A stretch of DNA of 49,645 nucleotides from an uncultured Bacteroidales bacterium (GCA_902779125.1 CACZAC010000017.1:1-49645); one strand, 5' to 3'. Numbered from the stretch's first letter, positions 33,659 to 43,905 are shown. Program-made: numbers and translations. The notes: generated from the sequence alone by a model not told the origin.

Positions 33659-33692
33659 TTAAGCACCAGAAAGTATAAGTAATACAAACAAA

Positions 33693-33727
33693 AAAGCCAA
33701 ATGACTCGTTACAAGTCATTTGGCTTT
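33693..33727. terminator. bidirectional terminator hairpin
   Basis: A perfect 14-bp stem AAAGCCAAATGACT (33693-33706) with AGTCATTTGGCTTT (33714-33727), A-run on the left and TTCTTT on the right. It terminates the esterase/GH3 operon on the minus strand. Confidence 0.85.
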
Positions 33728-33798
33728 CTTTATGTGGGTGTTACTCCATTGTGGCGCACCCAATTGTTGAAAACAACTATGTGGGTTGTTGATGGGGC

Positions 33799-35061
<1,263 letters not shown>

Positions 35062-37416
35062 TTATCTCTTCAACAGATTCATCTGTACCTGAGGTTTGAG
35101 TACATTGTGGACCTTGGTTTCCTGGCCCTTGACATCGGCCTTGAGCGTTGCCTTGATGTCTTGTGAGGAAGCTCCGACAAGGAACTGGTACTCGCCGCCA
35201 CTGACAACCCAAGCCGAAGCTGCCTCGTCAAACGAAGCCAAATCGGCAGTCTTCACCAGGAGCTTTACAGTCTCTTTTTCACCAGGTTTCAGATTGCGGG
35301 TCTTGGCGTAGGCTTTCAACTCCTTGACGGGTTTGTTGGCAGCCTTGTTATCGGGGGCGGAAGTGTAGAGTTCCACGACTTCCTTGCCCTCATGCTCTCC
35401 GCTGTTCTTAACGGTGACGCTGACCTCATAGCCGTCGCCCTTCTCGTCCACTTTGGCATCACTATAGTCAAACGTCGTGTAGCTCAAGCCGAAACCGAAC
35501 GGGTAAGACACAGCAATATCGAAGGAATCGAAATAGCGGTATCCGACGTAAATGTCCTCCTCGTAATCGGTAAAGTCCACATTCCTTAAAAGACCTTTTT
35601 GGCCCTGGTTCATCATGTCGATGCGGGGATCCTGGTCAATGGGGAAATTGCGTGCCGAGTAGGCATCGGTAAACAGAATAGGCCAAGTCATCGTGAACTT
35701 GCCAGACGGTGATATCTTGCCGCTGAGCACATCCACCACGCTGTTGCCGCCTTCCTGTCCGGGCTGCCATGCGCAGAGGATGGCGTCGGGAAGATGTTTC
35801 CAGGATGCAGTCTCGATGACGCCACCGATATTCAGCAGCACGACAACCTGCTTGCCGGCTCGGTGATACACGTCACAAACCTGCTCGATAAGCTTGCGCT
35901 CCGAGTCGCTGAGGTTGAAGTCGGCCACCTTACGGTCCAGGAATTCTCCCGAGAGGCGTCCCAGAGTAATGACAGCGATATCGGCATTTGCTGCCTGAGC
36001 CATCACCTCTCCGTCAGTAAAACTCTTCTCGGCGGGCAGCGGCTTGGGCAAGAAGCGCATCAGACCAGCCTTGTTGGGGTCCTTCTTGGCAGCAGCCTCA
36101 ATTTCGGCCTCGGCCTTCTTCTTGCAGTCATCAAGATAGGTTTCGTAGGCTGTTTTCAGCTCTTCGGAAACGGTATATCCACCATTCTTCATGCCTTCCA
36201 ACAGAGAGACGACATAAGCGTGATTCACGTTACCGGAGCCCGTGCCTCCAGCGATGAAGTCATAGGAGGTGTTGCCATAGAGGGCAACATTCTTGATGTT
36301 CTGGGCGAGAGGCAAAGCCTTCTCGTTCTTCATCAGTACCATACCCTCGGCAGCCGATTGGCGTGTTACCTCGGCATGGGCCTTCAGGTCGGGCTTGTTG
36401 GAGTACTTGTAGCCCTGGAATCGCGGGCTTTTCTCCACGAGGTTGAGTGTTCGGCGCACGCTGCGGTCGAGGTCGGCCTCGGCAAGCTTGCCACTCTTCA
36501 CTCCGGCGACGATGGAGTCGAACTGCTCCTTCTTGCCTGGTTGCAGCATGTCGTTACCTGCCCACATCTGTGTGGCACCGTCCTTACCGCCGAACCAGTC
36601 GGTCATGACAGTACCCTCGAAGCCCCATTCATCGCGCAGGATGGTTTCCACAAGGTCTTTGCTCTCGGAAGTATAAGTCCCGTTGATGTAATTGTAAGAG
36701 GTCATCACCGTCCAGGGCTGGCTCTCCTTGATGGCAATCTCAAAACCCTTCAGGTAGATTTCACGCAGGGCACGCTGGGAGATGTGCGCATCGTTGTTCA
36801 TGCGGTTGGTTTCCTGGTTATTGGCAGCAAAGTGCTTGATGCTCGTGCCCACGCCGTTACTCTGAACGCCTTTGATGTAGGCGGCAGCAGTCTTGCCGAC
36901 TACCAGAGGATCCTCGCTGTAGTACTCGAAGTTGCGGCCGCACAACGGGCTGCGCATGATGTTCACGGCTGGAGCCAACAGCACGTCAGCACCATACTCC
37001 TTTACTTCGTTGCCGATGGCAGCGCCCACCTCCTCAACGAGGTCGGTATTCCACGTCGAGGCAAGCAGCGTGCCGATGGGAAAATGGGTGCAGTAATAGG
37101 TCGCACTGTCGCCTTCACGGGTGGCGTCGATGCGCAATCCGGCAGGACCGTCGGCCAGCACGATGGCAGGGATTTCAAGTGAATCGAGCGGATAGGTCGT
37201 ACCGGCAGCGCCAGGCACGAGAGAACGGGTAGCGCCGATGACGGCATTTTCACCATCGAAACCAGCCATTCCGGTTCCGATGACGAAGCGCGCTTTGTCT
37301 TCGAGCGAAAGACGGGCTATTACATCATCTTTGTTGATGGCACTCTTTTGTCGGTCAGAGGTGCAGCCAGCCAGAATGGCAACCACTGCCAGCATGATAA
37401 TTAGGAAAAACTTCAT
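35062..37416 (-). CDS. glycoside hydrolase family 3 lipoprotein (beta-glucosidase/xylosidase type)
   Basis: 784 residues. Lipoprotein signal (LAVVAILAGC, Cys18). GH3 N-terminal barrel with LADGPAGLR, KHFAANNQETNR and the nucleophile Asp273 in VMTDWFGG. GH3 C-terminal domain (EGMVLMKNEKALPLAQN), where an insertion of about 60 residues (SFTDGEVMAQAANADIAVIT region) is typical of the 'Bgl' group. A fibronectin type III-like C-terminus (VKNSGEHEGKEVVELYTSAP) completes the usual three-domain layout. It removes terminal beta-linked sugars at the outer membrane or periplasm. First gene of the operon with the esterase; no consensus promoter was found upstream. Confidence 0.93.
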   Translation of the reverse strand: MKFFLIIMLAVVAILAGCTSDRQKSAINKDDVIARLSLEDKARFVIGTGMAGFDGENAVIGATRSLVPGAAGTTYPLDSLEIPAIVLADGPAGLRIDATREGDSATYYCTHFPIGTLLASTWNTDLVEEVGAAIGNEVKEYGADVLLAPAVNIMRSPLCGRNFEYYSEDPLVVGKTAAAYIKGVQSNGVGTSIKHFAANNQETNRMNNDAHISQRALREIYLKGFEIAIKESQPWTVMTSYNYINGTYTSESKDLVETILRDEWGFEGTVMTDWFGGKDGATQMWAGNDMLQPGKKEQFDSIVAGVKSGKLAEADLDRSVRRTLNLVEKSPRFQGYKYSNKPDLKAHAEVTRQSAAEGMVLMKNEKALPLAQNIKNVALYGNTSYDFIAGGTGSGNVNHAYVVSLLEGMKNGGYTVSEELKTAYETYLDDCKKKAEAEIEAAAKKDPNKAGLMRFLPKPLPAEKSFTDGEVMAQAANADIAVITLGRLSGEFLDRKVADFNLSDSERKLIEQVCDVYHRAGKQVVVLLNIGGVIETASWKHLPDAILCAWQPGQEGGNSVVDVLSGKISPSGKFTMTWPILFTDAYSARNFPIDQDPRIDMMNQGQKGLLRNVDFTDYEEDIYVGYRYFDSFDIAVSYPFGFGLSYTTFDYSDAKVDEKGDGYEVSVTVKNSGEHEGKEVVELYTSAPDNKAANKPVKELKAYAKTRNLKPGEKETVKLLVKTADLASFDEAASAWVVSGGEYQFLVGASSQDIKATLKADVKGQETKVHNVLKPQVQMNLLKR

Positions 37417-37773
37417 AATTGGTTATGTTAAAAGTAGTGGGACCCGATAGCGGGATTAAAAAAGTTGATAAAAAGCTGTTTTAAAATGTTGTATATTGCT
37501 GATTATTAATGATTTAATGGTGGAAAAATATTAATTTTAAATCATCGAATGCACAATATGTACGCAAATTTCGTCAAAATCCTTGGAGCATGCAAACATT
37601 TTGCCCAAGAATCGGTGAATGAATGGACGAACAGATGAATAGACGGACAGATACAATCAGCCGGCAATGATACTCCACCCCTCTCAGATGCCTCTACCAA
37701 CCCATCAGTGCCATCAAACCCATTCCATTTTCCCTTTTCGCTGACAACTCCTCTATTGATACAAGTTGAAACA
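37417..37773. other. intergenic region with an 8-bp-period repeat
   Basis: AT-rich (37440-37560), no promoter consensus found on either strand. At about 37619-37652 the units GAATGGAC, GAACAGAT, GAATAGAC and GGACAGAT run in phase, the same family as at 32.7 and 23.1 kb. Confidence 0.55.
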
Positions 37774-38250
37774 ATGAAAAATGGATATGCTGTATTTGCA
37801 AATAAGATACAAGGACAAGATTTCTCGAGTAAAAGCAGTATATTTGCACCTGTTATGACAAGAGAGGAATTGATATTGGATTGCCGTTATTACAATGGCG
37901 AAGATGAAGTGCCAGACTCGTTGCCAGGAGGAATGGAAATCTTTTGGGACTATGAACGCGTGTGGACAAAATGGATTCTGGAAGGAAGTGATAAACTTCA
38001 GAAAAACATCGATTATTACACTGAAGAATATGATTTGCCTAATCTCTTTCCTGAAAATGACGGCACACCTCTAGGGCTAAAAGCTTTGCTTTTCAACCGC
38101 TATGACCACTGGAACGGGTTCATGGGTGGCTCTAAAGATAAGTATGCCCAAGAATTCAAAGAATGGTATTTTGATCACTATGCCGCAGGCGCCAAAACCC
38201 ATCGCCAACTGTTGTTGGATAAGCAAAAAGCAGGCGACGCTCACGAGTGA
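37774..38250 (+). CDS. hypothetical cytoplasmic protein
   Basis: 158 residues from the ATG at 37774 (MKNGYAVFANKIQGQDFSSK). The frame is open upstream to 37708, but that part crosses low-complexity DNA close to the 8-bp repeat and is unlikely to be coding. The protein is acidic and rich in aromatic residues (MEIFWDYERVWTKWILEG; KEWYFDHYAAGAKTHRQLLL), with no signal peptide or membrane helix. I do not recognise the family. It is isolated between the GH3 promoter region and the AtoE gene, and its codon use is more AT-rich than its neighbours. Confidence 0.65.
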   Translation: MKNGYAVFANKIQGQDFSSKSSIFAPVMTREELILDCRYYNGEDEVPDSLPGGMEIFWDYERVWTKWILEGSDKLQKNIDYYTEEYDLPNLFPENDGTPLGLKALLFNRYDHWNGFMGGSKDKYAQEFKEWYFDHYAAGAKTHRQLLLDKQKAGDAHE

Positions 38251-38400
38251 CCTGTGCAAACCATCATTCTAATAGGAACGAAAAACTTAAATCGGAAGCG
38301 ACAGTTGAAAGATGCTCTAATGGGCTAAAAGTCATCCTTTTATTAGGGAAAACCGTAGTTAAATTGGATGAAATTTAAATCATCAGCTCACGCACGAAAA

Positions 38401-38463
38401 AACTGAGCAAGCTCAGTTCTTTGCTCGCTAATTCGCTGATTTCGGAAATAATTGCTACTTTTG
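38401..38463 (+). promoter_or_regulatory. promoter and upstream palindrome of the AtoE-like gene
   Basis: TACTTTTG (38456-38463) matches the -7 element; TTCG (38432-38435) with a 20-nt spacer is a near -33 element. Just upstream, AACTGAGC-AA-GCTCAGTT (38401-38418) is a perfect palindrome that could bind a regulator or terminate the upstream transcript. Confidence 0.55.
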
Positions 38464-38488
38464 CGGCACCAAATCAAAAAGAATAAAA

Positions 38489-39835
38489 ATGATTAAATTT
38501 TGCGTGCGATTAGTGCAACGTTGGTTGCCGGAACCGTTTATATTTGCCATACTGCTTACCTTTGTTGCCGCGTTGGTGGCAATGCCATTGTGTCATCAGA
38601 CCCCCCTCGAGGTGGTTGAGCACTGGGGTGGCGGCGTTTGGAATTTGTTGGCGTTTGCTATGCAGATGTCTCTGGTTCTTGTATGTGGCTCGACCTTGGC
38701 TGCGGCACCTGTTGTCAAACGAGCCATCGATGCAATGGCCCGCTTGCCTAAGAGTGCCCCTGCAGCAATAGCCCTTGTGACTGCCGTGTCGGCATTATGC
38801 TGCTGCCTCAACTGGGGCTTCGGCCTTATCGTGGGTGTCGTGTTCGCTAAGGCAATAGCACGTCAGCGTTCTGATGTGGACTATAGGCTTCTTATCGCAT
38901 CGGCTTACAGTGGCTTCGTCGTGTGGCATGCCGGCATCTCCGGCTCCATCCCCCTCACAATGGCCACTCCTGGCGAGGCGCTATCCATGGCTACCAATGG
39001 TGCTCTGACCGACCCTGTGCCATTGGCTCAAACCATCTTCGACTGGCACAATCTGGCGACTGTGCTGTTTGTAATCATCGGCATCACTGTCGCTAACACC
39101 TTGATGCACCCCAAGAAAGGTATTCTCACCATCGATCCTGCGCTCCTGAAGGACGATAATCATATCACGGCCGACGTTCCCTCTTCGGCCAAGACACCGG
39201 CACAGCGGCTCGAACAGAGCAAATTGCTCTCGTGGCTCGTGGCGCTGATGCTCGTGGCCTATCTCGTGATACATCTTGGCATGCGCGGGGCTGGTTTAGA
39301 CCTTGGCGGTGTCATCATGATATTCCTCGCGTTGGGTCTCATGCTGCATTCCACGCCAGTCAACTATGTGCGTGCCTTCGGAAAAGCGACCACTGGCGCT
39401 GCCGGCATCATATTGCAGTTTCCCTTCTATGCCGGCATCATGGGCATCATTACGGGCATCGGCGTCAGCGGCATTAGCCTGGGTGGCGTTATGGCCGATG
39501 CTTGCATCCGAATCAGCAATCCCGTCACCTATCCTTTGCTCACCTTCCTTTGCGCCGCAGTGCTCAACATGTTTGTGCCAAGTGGTGGTGGCCATTGGGC
39601 TGTGCAGGCACCGGTGATGTTCACCGCTGGTGCCAACCTCGGTGTGGACCCTGGCTTGACGGGCATGGCGATTGCTTGGGGCGACGCATGGACCAATCTC
39701 ATACAGCCGTTCTGGGCGCTCCCGGCCCTCGCTATAGCTCACCTTGACGCGAAGGATATCATGGGCTATTGTCTCATTGACCTTCTCGTCACTGGTGCCA
39801 TTATCTGCGCAGGCTTGTTGCTCTGGGCAATATAG
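38489..39835 (+). CDS. AtoE-family short-chain fatty acid transporter
   Basis: 448 residues, about 11-12 membrane helices, no signal peptide. The start (VRLVQRWLPEPFIFAILLTF) and the blocks LNWGFGLIVG, HAGISGSIPLTMATPG, QFPFYAGIMGIITGIGVSG and FVPSGGGHWAVQAP are characteristic of the AtoE/TIGR00366 family. E. coli AtoE carries acetoacetate and other short-chain fatty acids; in gut Bacteroidales the role may be uptake or efflux of short fatty acids. No CoA-transferase gene lies alongside, so the gene is a stand-alone unit with its own promoter. Confidence 0.93.
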   Translation: MIKFCVRLVQRWLPEPFIFAILLTFVAALVAMPLCHQTPLEVVEHWGGGVWNLLAFAMQMSLVLVCGSTLAAAPVVKRAIDAMARLPKSAPAAIALVTAVSALCCCLNWGFGLIVGVVFAKAIARQRSDVDYRLLIASAYSGFVVWHAGISGSIPLTMATPGEALSMATNGALTDPVPLAQTIFDWHNLATVLFVIIGITVANTLMHPKKGILTIDPALLKDDNHITADVPSSAKTPAQRLEQSKLLSWLVALMLVAYLVIHLGMRGAGLDLGGVIMIFLALGLMLHSTPVNYVRAFGKATTGAAGIILQFPFYAGIMGIITGIGVSGISLGGVMADACIRISNPVTYPLLTFLCAAVLNMFVPSGGGHWAVQAPVMFTAGANLGVDPGLTGMAIAWGDAWTNLIQPFWALPALAIAHLDAKDIMGYCLIDLLVTGAIICAGLLLWAI

Positions 39836-39896
39836 AGGACGCGGTACATCACCGAAAAAATGGGGGAAGGGTAACGCGAATATGGGATAAAAAATG

Positions 39897-39964
39897 TAAC
39901 TTTGCAACGATGCTAGAGAACCGCATCGGGTGGTCATAATGGGTTCTGCCCCTTATGCGGCTCT
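39897..39964 (+). promoter_or_regulatory. promoter and structured leader of the PI-PLC-like gene
   Basis: TAACTTTG (39897-39904) is a perfect -7 element; the -33 is poor. The roughly 100-nt leader folds into a stem AGAG-AA-CCGCAT (39915-39926) with ATGCGG-CTCT (39955-39964), enclosing a smaller GGG/CCC hairpin. It could be a regulatory RNA element; no known riboswitch is recognised. Confidence 0.45.
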
Positions 39965-40009
39965 GAAGGAAAATTCACAGAACTCACTAACATATTTATA
40001 GACAAATAA

Positions 40010-41230
40010 ATGAAACGAGACCTTACCATTATAGTATTGACCTTACTGGCTGCGGCAATGATGAGCAGTTGCGACGACCCGGAAGTCGCCTACACCGAGG
40101 ACTCGCTCGACCTTCCTTACCTTTTCTCTGAAGGTTACCAGGACACCATCCACTACCCATACCAACTTGCCACGCCGCCATCCGACTGGCTCTCCATGGT
40201 TAAGGATGACACCAAGGTGTGCAAGCTGAGCATTCCTGGCACACACGATTCCATGACCGGAATGGGCTTCTACCAGCCGTTGCTGATGGGCATCTCAAAC
40301 ATCACGGCAATCAGCCAGCTCTGTACCTTTGACGAGCAGATGAACAATGGTATCCGATTCTTCGACCTGCGCCCAGTGGTGTCAATCGATACCCTCGCCA
40401 CCAACCCTGCCGAACGGCAAAACCTTAGGCTTGCACACGGATTTACCGAAATCAATGTGACGTTTGAGGAGTCGCTCGACTGGATGAAGGAATTCCTCGC
40501 TAAACACCCCTCCGAGTTCTTCATCATCAAAATCCAGGCCGACAACGGTATGGAAAGCCAGCAGAACTGGACCGTGCTCCTCCACGAGCTTCTCAGCAAG
40601 CCCAAATACGAAGGCCTCTTCGTCAACAGTTGGCGGCCCGACATCACCGTGGGCGAGATGCGCGGAAAGGTTTTGATTTTCAGCCGATACAACCTCGTTC
40701 CGCTGAACGATGCGTTCCACTATCCCATCGCCTACTGCGACTGGCCCGATGAGGACCCCGATGTCAACGAAGAAATTGACCCCGTGGCTCAACGCTCATG
40801 CGCCATCTACAATATGGAAGACCTTTCCATCAAGGCTACACTCTACAAGCAGGACTACTATAAGACGACCACCGAGAAGCGCATGGAGACCAAGAAGAAA
40901 ACCGTCATCGATATGATGCACAGTGCACGCCAAGCAACGGCGAGCGACCAGGACATCTGGATTGTGAACCACTGCTCGGCCTACACCGAGGTGTCGCCCC
41001 GTGGCTACATCACTAACGCCACCAATCTGCACCCGCTGGTGATTAACGACCTGCTCAACAACGAGGGCACCGTCGGCATCATGCCCATGGACATGGCTTG
41101 CCACGACTATGTGCATGCTATCGTCAACGGCGGTACGCCTTACACCAGCGACTACCTTTACGGATTCCGCCCCCTCACGCAGTCACTCACCAACCTCCTT
41201 ATCAAATCGAATAATAAATACTTCAAATAG
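40010..41230 (+). CDS. PI-PLC X-domain lipoprotein
   Basis: 406 residues. Lipoprotein signal (TLLAAAMMSSC, Cys21). The phosphatidylinositol-specific phospholipase C X-domain is seen in LSIPGTHDSMTGMG (His79, the first catalytic His), NNGIRFFDLRP, and LRLAHGF (His143, second catalytic His), followed by a GIMPMDMACHDYV segment near the end. Bacterial PI-PLC cleaves phosphatidylinositol or GPI without calcium. In Bacteroidetes such lipoproteins may act on host or own inositol lipids; that is inference. The next gene starts 8 nt downstream, so the two are one operon. Confidence 0.88.
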   Translation: MKRDLTIIVLTLLAAAMMSSCDDPEVAYTEDSLDLPYLFSEGYQDTIHYPYQLATPPSDWLSMVKDDTKVCKLSIPGTHDSMTGMGFYQPLLMGISNITAISQLCTFDEQMNNGIRFFDLRPVVSIDTLATNPAERQNLRLAHGFTEINVTFEESLDWMKEFLAKHPSEFFIIKIQADNGMESQQNWTVLLHELLSKPKYEGLFVNSWRPDITVGEMRGKVLIFSRYNLVPLNDAFHYPIAYCDWPDEDPDVNEEIDPVAQRSCAIYNMEDLSIKATLYKQDYYKTTTEKRMETKKKTVIDMMHSARQATASDQDIWIVNHCSAYTEVSPRGYITNATNLHPLVINDLLNNEGTVGIMPMDMACHDYVHAIVNGGTPYTSDYLYGFRPLTQSLTNLLIKSNNKYFK

Positions 41231-41238
41231 AGCTCTCT

Positions 41239-42087
41239 ATGAAAATCAGGATATTCACCCTTGCAATTCTCACCGTTGCCCTTGGCGCGCTGAACGTCTG
41301 CGCTCAAAGCGAAACGGATAAAAACAGCAAACTGCACTCCCCCGACGGCTTGTTCAATCACCTGTCCATCGGCATCAACACAGGACTCTCTGGCTCAGGT
41401 ATCGACGTCACCATGCCCGTGCACCGGCTCATTACCGTGCGCACCGGTTACTCCGGACTCCACTTTGGCGACATCAAGTTCAAGGCCATCAACACTGCCG
41501 ATGAGCTTGCTGGCTATGCACTCGTTGAGGATGACGCCGTGCGCAGGGCTCAGATGGCCGATAAGATAGAGCTCGCCGCCAAGCCCAACTTCTGGAACGT
41601 GTTCCTGCTCGCCGAGATTCACCCCTTCACTAACGAAAGTTTCCACTTCACCGCTGGTTTCTACTTTGGCAGCAAGAACTTTATCCACTTCCGCAACACC
41701 AACGACGGTGCCCTCGATTTCCTCTACGACGCCAACAACAAGGTTTCAGACTACAACCGCGCCTTCAACACCAACTTCAGCCCCATCGGGCTCAAGTTCG
41801 GTGACTACATCTTTACTGCCGACGAGAATGGCAATGTCGATGTGATGATGAAGACCAATGTTGTGAAGCCCTACCTTGGAATCGGTGTCGGCAAGCACAT
41901 CGCTCAGCAGCACCGCCTCAGCTTTGCCTTAGACCTCGGTCTCATCTTTTGGGGCTCTCCCAAATTCGTACTCAACAACGGTAAGGAAATCAAATCATCC
42001 GGCCGTGAGGCAGGTGTCACCCAAGTTCTCTCGTGGCTTAAAGCCTGGCCCAGCTTGCAGGTGAAAGTCGCCTACAAGATTTTCTAA
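41239..42087 (+). CDS. putative outer-membrane beta-barrel protein
   Basis: 282 residues. Signal peptide MKIRIFTLAILTVALGALNV, cleavage near CAQ. The mature part alternates hydrophobic and polar residues with frequent aromatic girdle residues (HFTAGFYFGSKNFIHF; KPYLGIGVGKHIAQQHRLSF), as expected for a beta-barrel. It ends in LQVKVAYKIF with the C-terminal Phe typical of outer-membrane insertion. I do not recognise a specific family. Co-transcribed with the PI-PLC-like lipoprotein, so it may share its substrate or location. Confidence 0.8.
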   Translation: MKIRIFTLAILTVALGALNVCAQSETDKNSKLHSPDGLFNHLSIGINTGLSGSGIDVTMPVHRLITVRTGYSGLHFGDIKFKAINTADELAGYALVEDDAVRRAQMADKIELAAKPNFWNVFLLAEIHPFTNESFHFTAGFYFGSKNFIHFRNTNDGALDFLYDANNKVSDYNRAFNTNFSPIGLKFGDYIFTADENGNVDVMMKTNVVKPYLGIGVGKHIAQQHRLSFALDLGLIFWGSPKFVLNNGKEIKSSGREAGVTQVLSWLKAWPSLQVKVAYKIF

Positions 42088-42139
42088 TCCCCTGCCACGT
42101 TGGCATCGCTGCAGAAAAGAGGCAGTGACATCATAAAGT

Positions 42140-42172
42140 GGACCCCAAAAGTTGAAAAAACTTTTGGGGTCC
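42140..42172. terminator. strong bidirectional terminator hairpin
   Basis: A perfect 14-bp stem GGACCCCAAAAGTT (42140-42153), loop GAAAA, AACTTTTGGGGTCC (42159-42172), then GTTTC. It lies between convergent genes 41239-42087 and 42263-43036. The GGACCCCAAAAGTT arm also resembles IS3-type ends, but no transposase is present. Confidence 0.8.
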
Positions 42173-42262
42173 GTTTCATATCAAAATTGCCGTCTATTTT
42201 TCGATAATTGTTAAGCTCACGTGACGCCGAGGGGCGCATTGCACGTCGGCGGGACTAGAGTG

Positions 42263-43036
42263 CTAATTCTGGGAGACACGTACAGGGCGCACGGTAAACC
42301 CGCTATTGAGATCGTGGCTACACCAGTCCAATTCACTCGAATTGAAATACAGGCTGTAAGCAGTGTCGCCGCCCGCGACGTTCGTGTTTGACCAATAGGA
42401 GCCGATGGAGCCCGCGTTGTAGAGCGACTCGCCCCAGCGGTAGCCCGAGGCGGGTAAGAAGATGGAATTACCATTCGGTCCAGTCACTAAGCAACCTTTC
42501 ATGCCATTCCTTGTCGTCCACGTCCAAATGCCGTTGTCAAACAGCTCTCGCTGCTGCGCCGCAGTAGGCATACGCCATGAATGACCCCAATTGACGTATG
42601 CTGCATCGTCCTCTAATTCTAACTCCATCTTGCCATCGGTAAAGCCGTTGTAGCCGTAATTGCTATTGGTACAGTACTTGGTCAATGTGTTATTTGTGCC
42701 GTTACACCACTTGTAGGTTTCCCACGAATAGACGTCCTTGGGCTCAGTCTCGCCCCAGGCAAAGTAGTCGCCGTATTCCTCGGGGACATTGGCACCGACA
42801 TTGCAGGTAGCCCACAGCGTGCCGCTGGGCAGCCCCAGGTCAACGTATTCGTGCTCATCGGGAGAGACAGGTTCATCAGGCCAGGTCCCATTCAACAGAT
42901 AGTCAATCAAACAGGTCACGTCCGATATGCCGACCAGACCATCCTGGTCCACATCACCGCGCTGATACTCCACACCTGCGGTAAACGAGGCCAGCATCAA
43001 CAATAATACAACTAATAAAGTGCTAAACTTCTTCAT
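42263..43036 (-). CDS. secreted FISUMP-domain protein with N-terminal dockerin-like repeat
   Basis: 257 residues. Signal peptide MKKFSTLLVVLLLMLASFTA, then a single dockerin-like repeat (GDVDQDGLVGISDVTCLIDY). Then comes the FISUMP (Fibrobacter major paralogous) domain: EYVDLGLPSGTLWATCNVGA, EEYGDYFAWGET, WGHSWRMPTAAQQRELFD, LPASGYRWGESL, YWSNTN, ending GFTVRPVR. FISUMP domains relate to C-type-lectin-like folds; the role is unknown, possibly surface binding. A relic of a similar gene is at 32494-32607. Own consensus promoter upstream. Confidence 0.9.
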   Translation of the reverse strand: MKKFSTLLVVLLLMLASFTAGVEYQRGDVDQDGLVGISDVTCLIDYLLNGTWPDEPVSPDEHEYVDLGLPSGTLWATCNVGANVPEEYGDYFAWGETEPKDVYSWETYKWCNGTNNTLTKYCTNSNYGYNGFTDGKMELELEDDAAYVNWGHSWRMPTAAQQRELFDNGIWTWTTRNGMKGCLVTGPNGNSIFLPASGYRWGESLYNAGSIGSYWSNTNVAGGDTAYSLYFNSSELDWCSHDLNSGFTVRPVRVSQN

Positions 43037-43077
43037 AATGTTATCGATTTAGTTGGTTTATAATAGTATCACACTTG

Positions 43078-43108
43078 CAAAGTTAGTGATTTACAAGAAA
43101 ATATCAAA
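43078..43108 (-). promoter_or_regulatory. promoter of the FISUMP gene
   Basis: On the minus strand TTTG (43105-43108), 19-nt spacer, TAACTTTG (43078-43085): exact consensus. The ATG at 43036 is 41 nt downstream. Confidence 0.8.
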
Positions 43109-43127
43109 TATATTAAAACGATAGGAG

Positions 43128-43180
43128 CAAAAAAAGAAGGCGAGACCAACGCCTCTTCGGTGTTAGCCTCGTTACTTCTT
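43128..43180 (-). terminator. terminator at the outer edge of the accessory module
   Basis: AAGAAG-GCGAG..AACGCC (43134-43156 region) pairs with GGTGTT..CTCGT-..CTTCTT (ending 43180), about 17 pairs with an ACC/AGC internal loop. On the minus strand it is followed by a run of seven T. It would stop minus-strand transcripts leaving the module. Confidence 0.65.
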
Positions 43181-43268
43181 TTCCAGACTCGCTGTCGGTT
43201 TGATTATGCCGTCTTGAGGGCAGGGTCTTCCCGTCAGGTAATAACGCCTGGATGATTGAAGCTCATAA

Positions 43269-43459
43269 GAAAACAAATAAGCCAAATGGCTTCATTATTA
43301 ACCACTTGGCGTTTGATTCCGTGACCCCAGTGGACTCTGATTCTTAACATAGCATGGCAGTAATCGACAATATAACCGCCTGATAATCAGATATTTAGAA
43401 TGCTGGTACTATGTCAACGTGTTACATTAGGTATCAATTTCGGTTGCCATTTTTGCCAA
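43269..43459 (+). repeat. 191-bp direct repeat, left copy
   Basis: Aligned by eye with 45261-45451 without gaps: about 24 mismatches in 191 bases (roughly 87% identity), offset exactly 1992 bp. Its left part holds a terminator-like hairpin (GCCAAATGG / CCACTTGGC). Its right end abuts the stop codon of the gene at 43460. The 43037-43268 stretch before it holds a promoter and terminator only. Confidence 0.85.
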
Positions 43460-43849
43460 TCATTTTACGTCGTCGTTCGTCTCACCGATGCCCTGGATGC
43501 GGATGTAGTCCTCGGCGGTGAGCACGCCGGCACGGGTGCGTGTGGCCGGGCCGATGGCGAGCGTGAGCGACGAGGTGGCCCCGTCGACCATGCTGCGTGC
43601 CATGAGCTGCAGGATGACGTTGCTGTGGTCATCGACGTTGCGCTGCTGGATGTCGTAGAGGAAACGGTACTGTTGGAGCGTTTCCTTCCAGAAACGGATG
43701 ATGTTGTACTCGGTCTCGCTGGTGGCGGTGGCCAGCAGGTCAGCGATGGCCTGGAGGATGGAGCCGACGGTCTCGGGCGAGATGCTTTCTTTCTCGGTCT
43801 CTACGCGGAATGCGGAGATCAACGATGTGAGTTGTTGGATGTCAATCAT
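43460..43849 (-). CDS. small phage-like protein of unknown function (module gene A)
   Basis: 129 residues from the ATG at 43849 (MIDIQQLTSLISAFRVETEK), then ESISPETVGSILQAIADLLA. The longer in-frame start at 43867 would lie almost on the transcription start implied by the promoter at 43875-43905, so the inner ATG is preferred. The protein is helical at first, then Gly/Thr-rich (TLAIGPATRTRAGVLTAEDY). Proteins starting with this E-x-x-K-E-S-I-S-P-E-T-V-G block are recurrent in Bacteroidales accessory/prophage-like regions, but I do not know the function. Its stop codon touches the left 191-bp repeat. Confidence 0.7.
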   Translation of the reverse strand: MIDIQQLTSLISAFRVETEKESISPETVGSILQAIADLLATATSETEYNIIRFWKETLQQYRFLYDIQQRNVDDHSNVILQLMARSMVDGATSSLTLAIGPATRTRAGVLTAEDYIRIQGIGETNDDVK

Positions 43850-43874
43850 AATTTTTGCTGATTTCAATTTTCAG

Positions 43875-43905
43875 CAAAAGTAGAATGACACCTTCATCCA
43901 GCAAA
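43875..43905 (-). promoter_or_regulatory. promoter of module gene A
   Basis: On the minus strand TTTG (43902-43905), 19-nt spacer, TACTTTTG (43875-43882): exact consensus. The predicted transcript starts near 43868, supporting translation from the ATG at 43849. Confidence 0.75.

Noticed and set aside
35794-37182. A 462-codon antisense frame within the GH3 gene
   Set aside because: GH3 motifs on the minus strand are complete, so the plus-strand frame is a shadow.
42140-42172. Fused ends of an IS3-like element
   Set aside because: The GGACCCCAAAAGTT arm looks like IS3-type ends, but the simple explanation is a terminator between convergent genes; no transposase or target duplication is seen.
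43400-43861. 153-codon plus-strand frame opposite module gene A
   Set aside because: Gene A has an exact promoter and a conserved-looking N-terminus on the minus strand.
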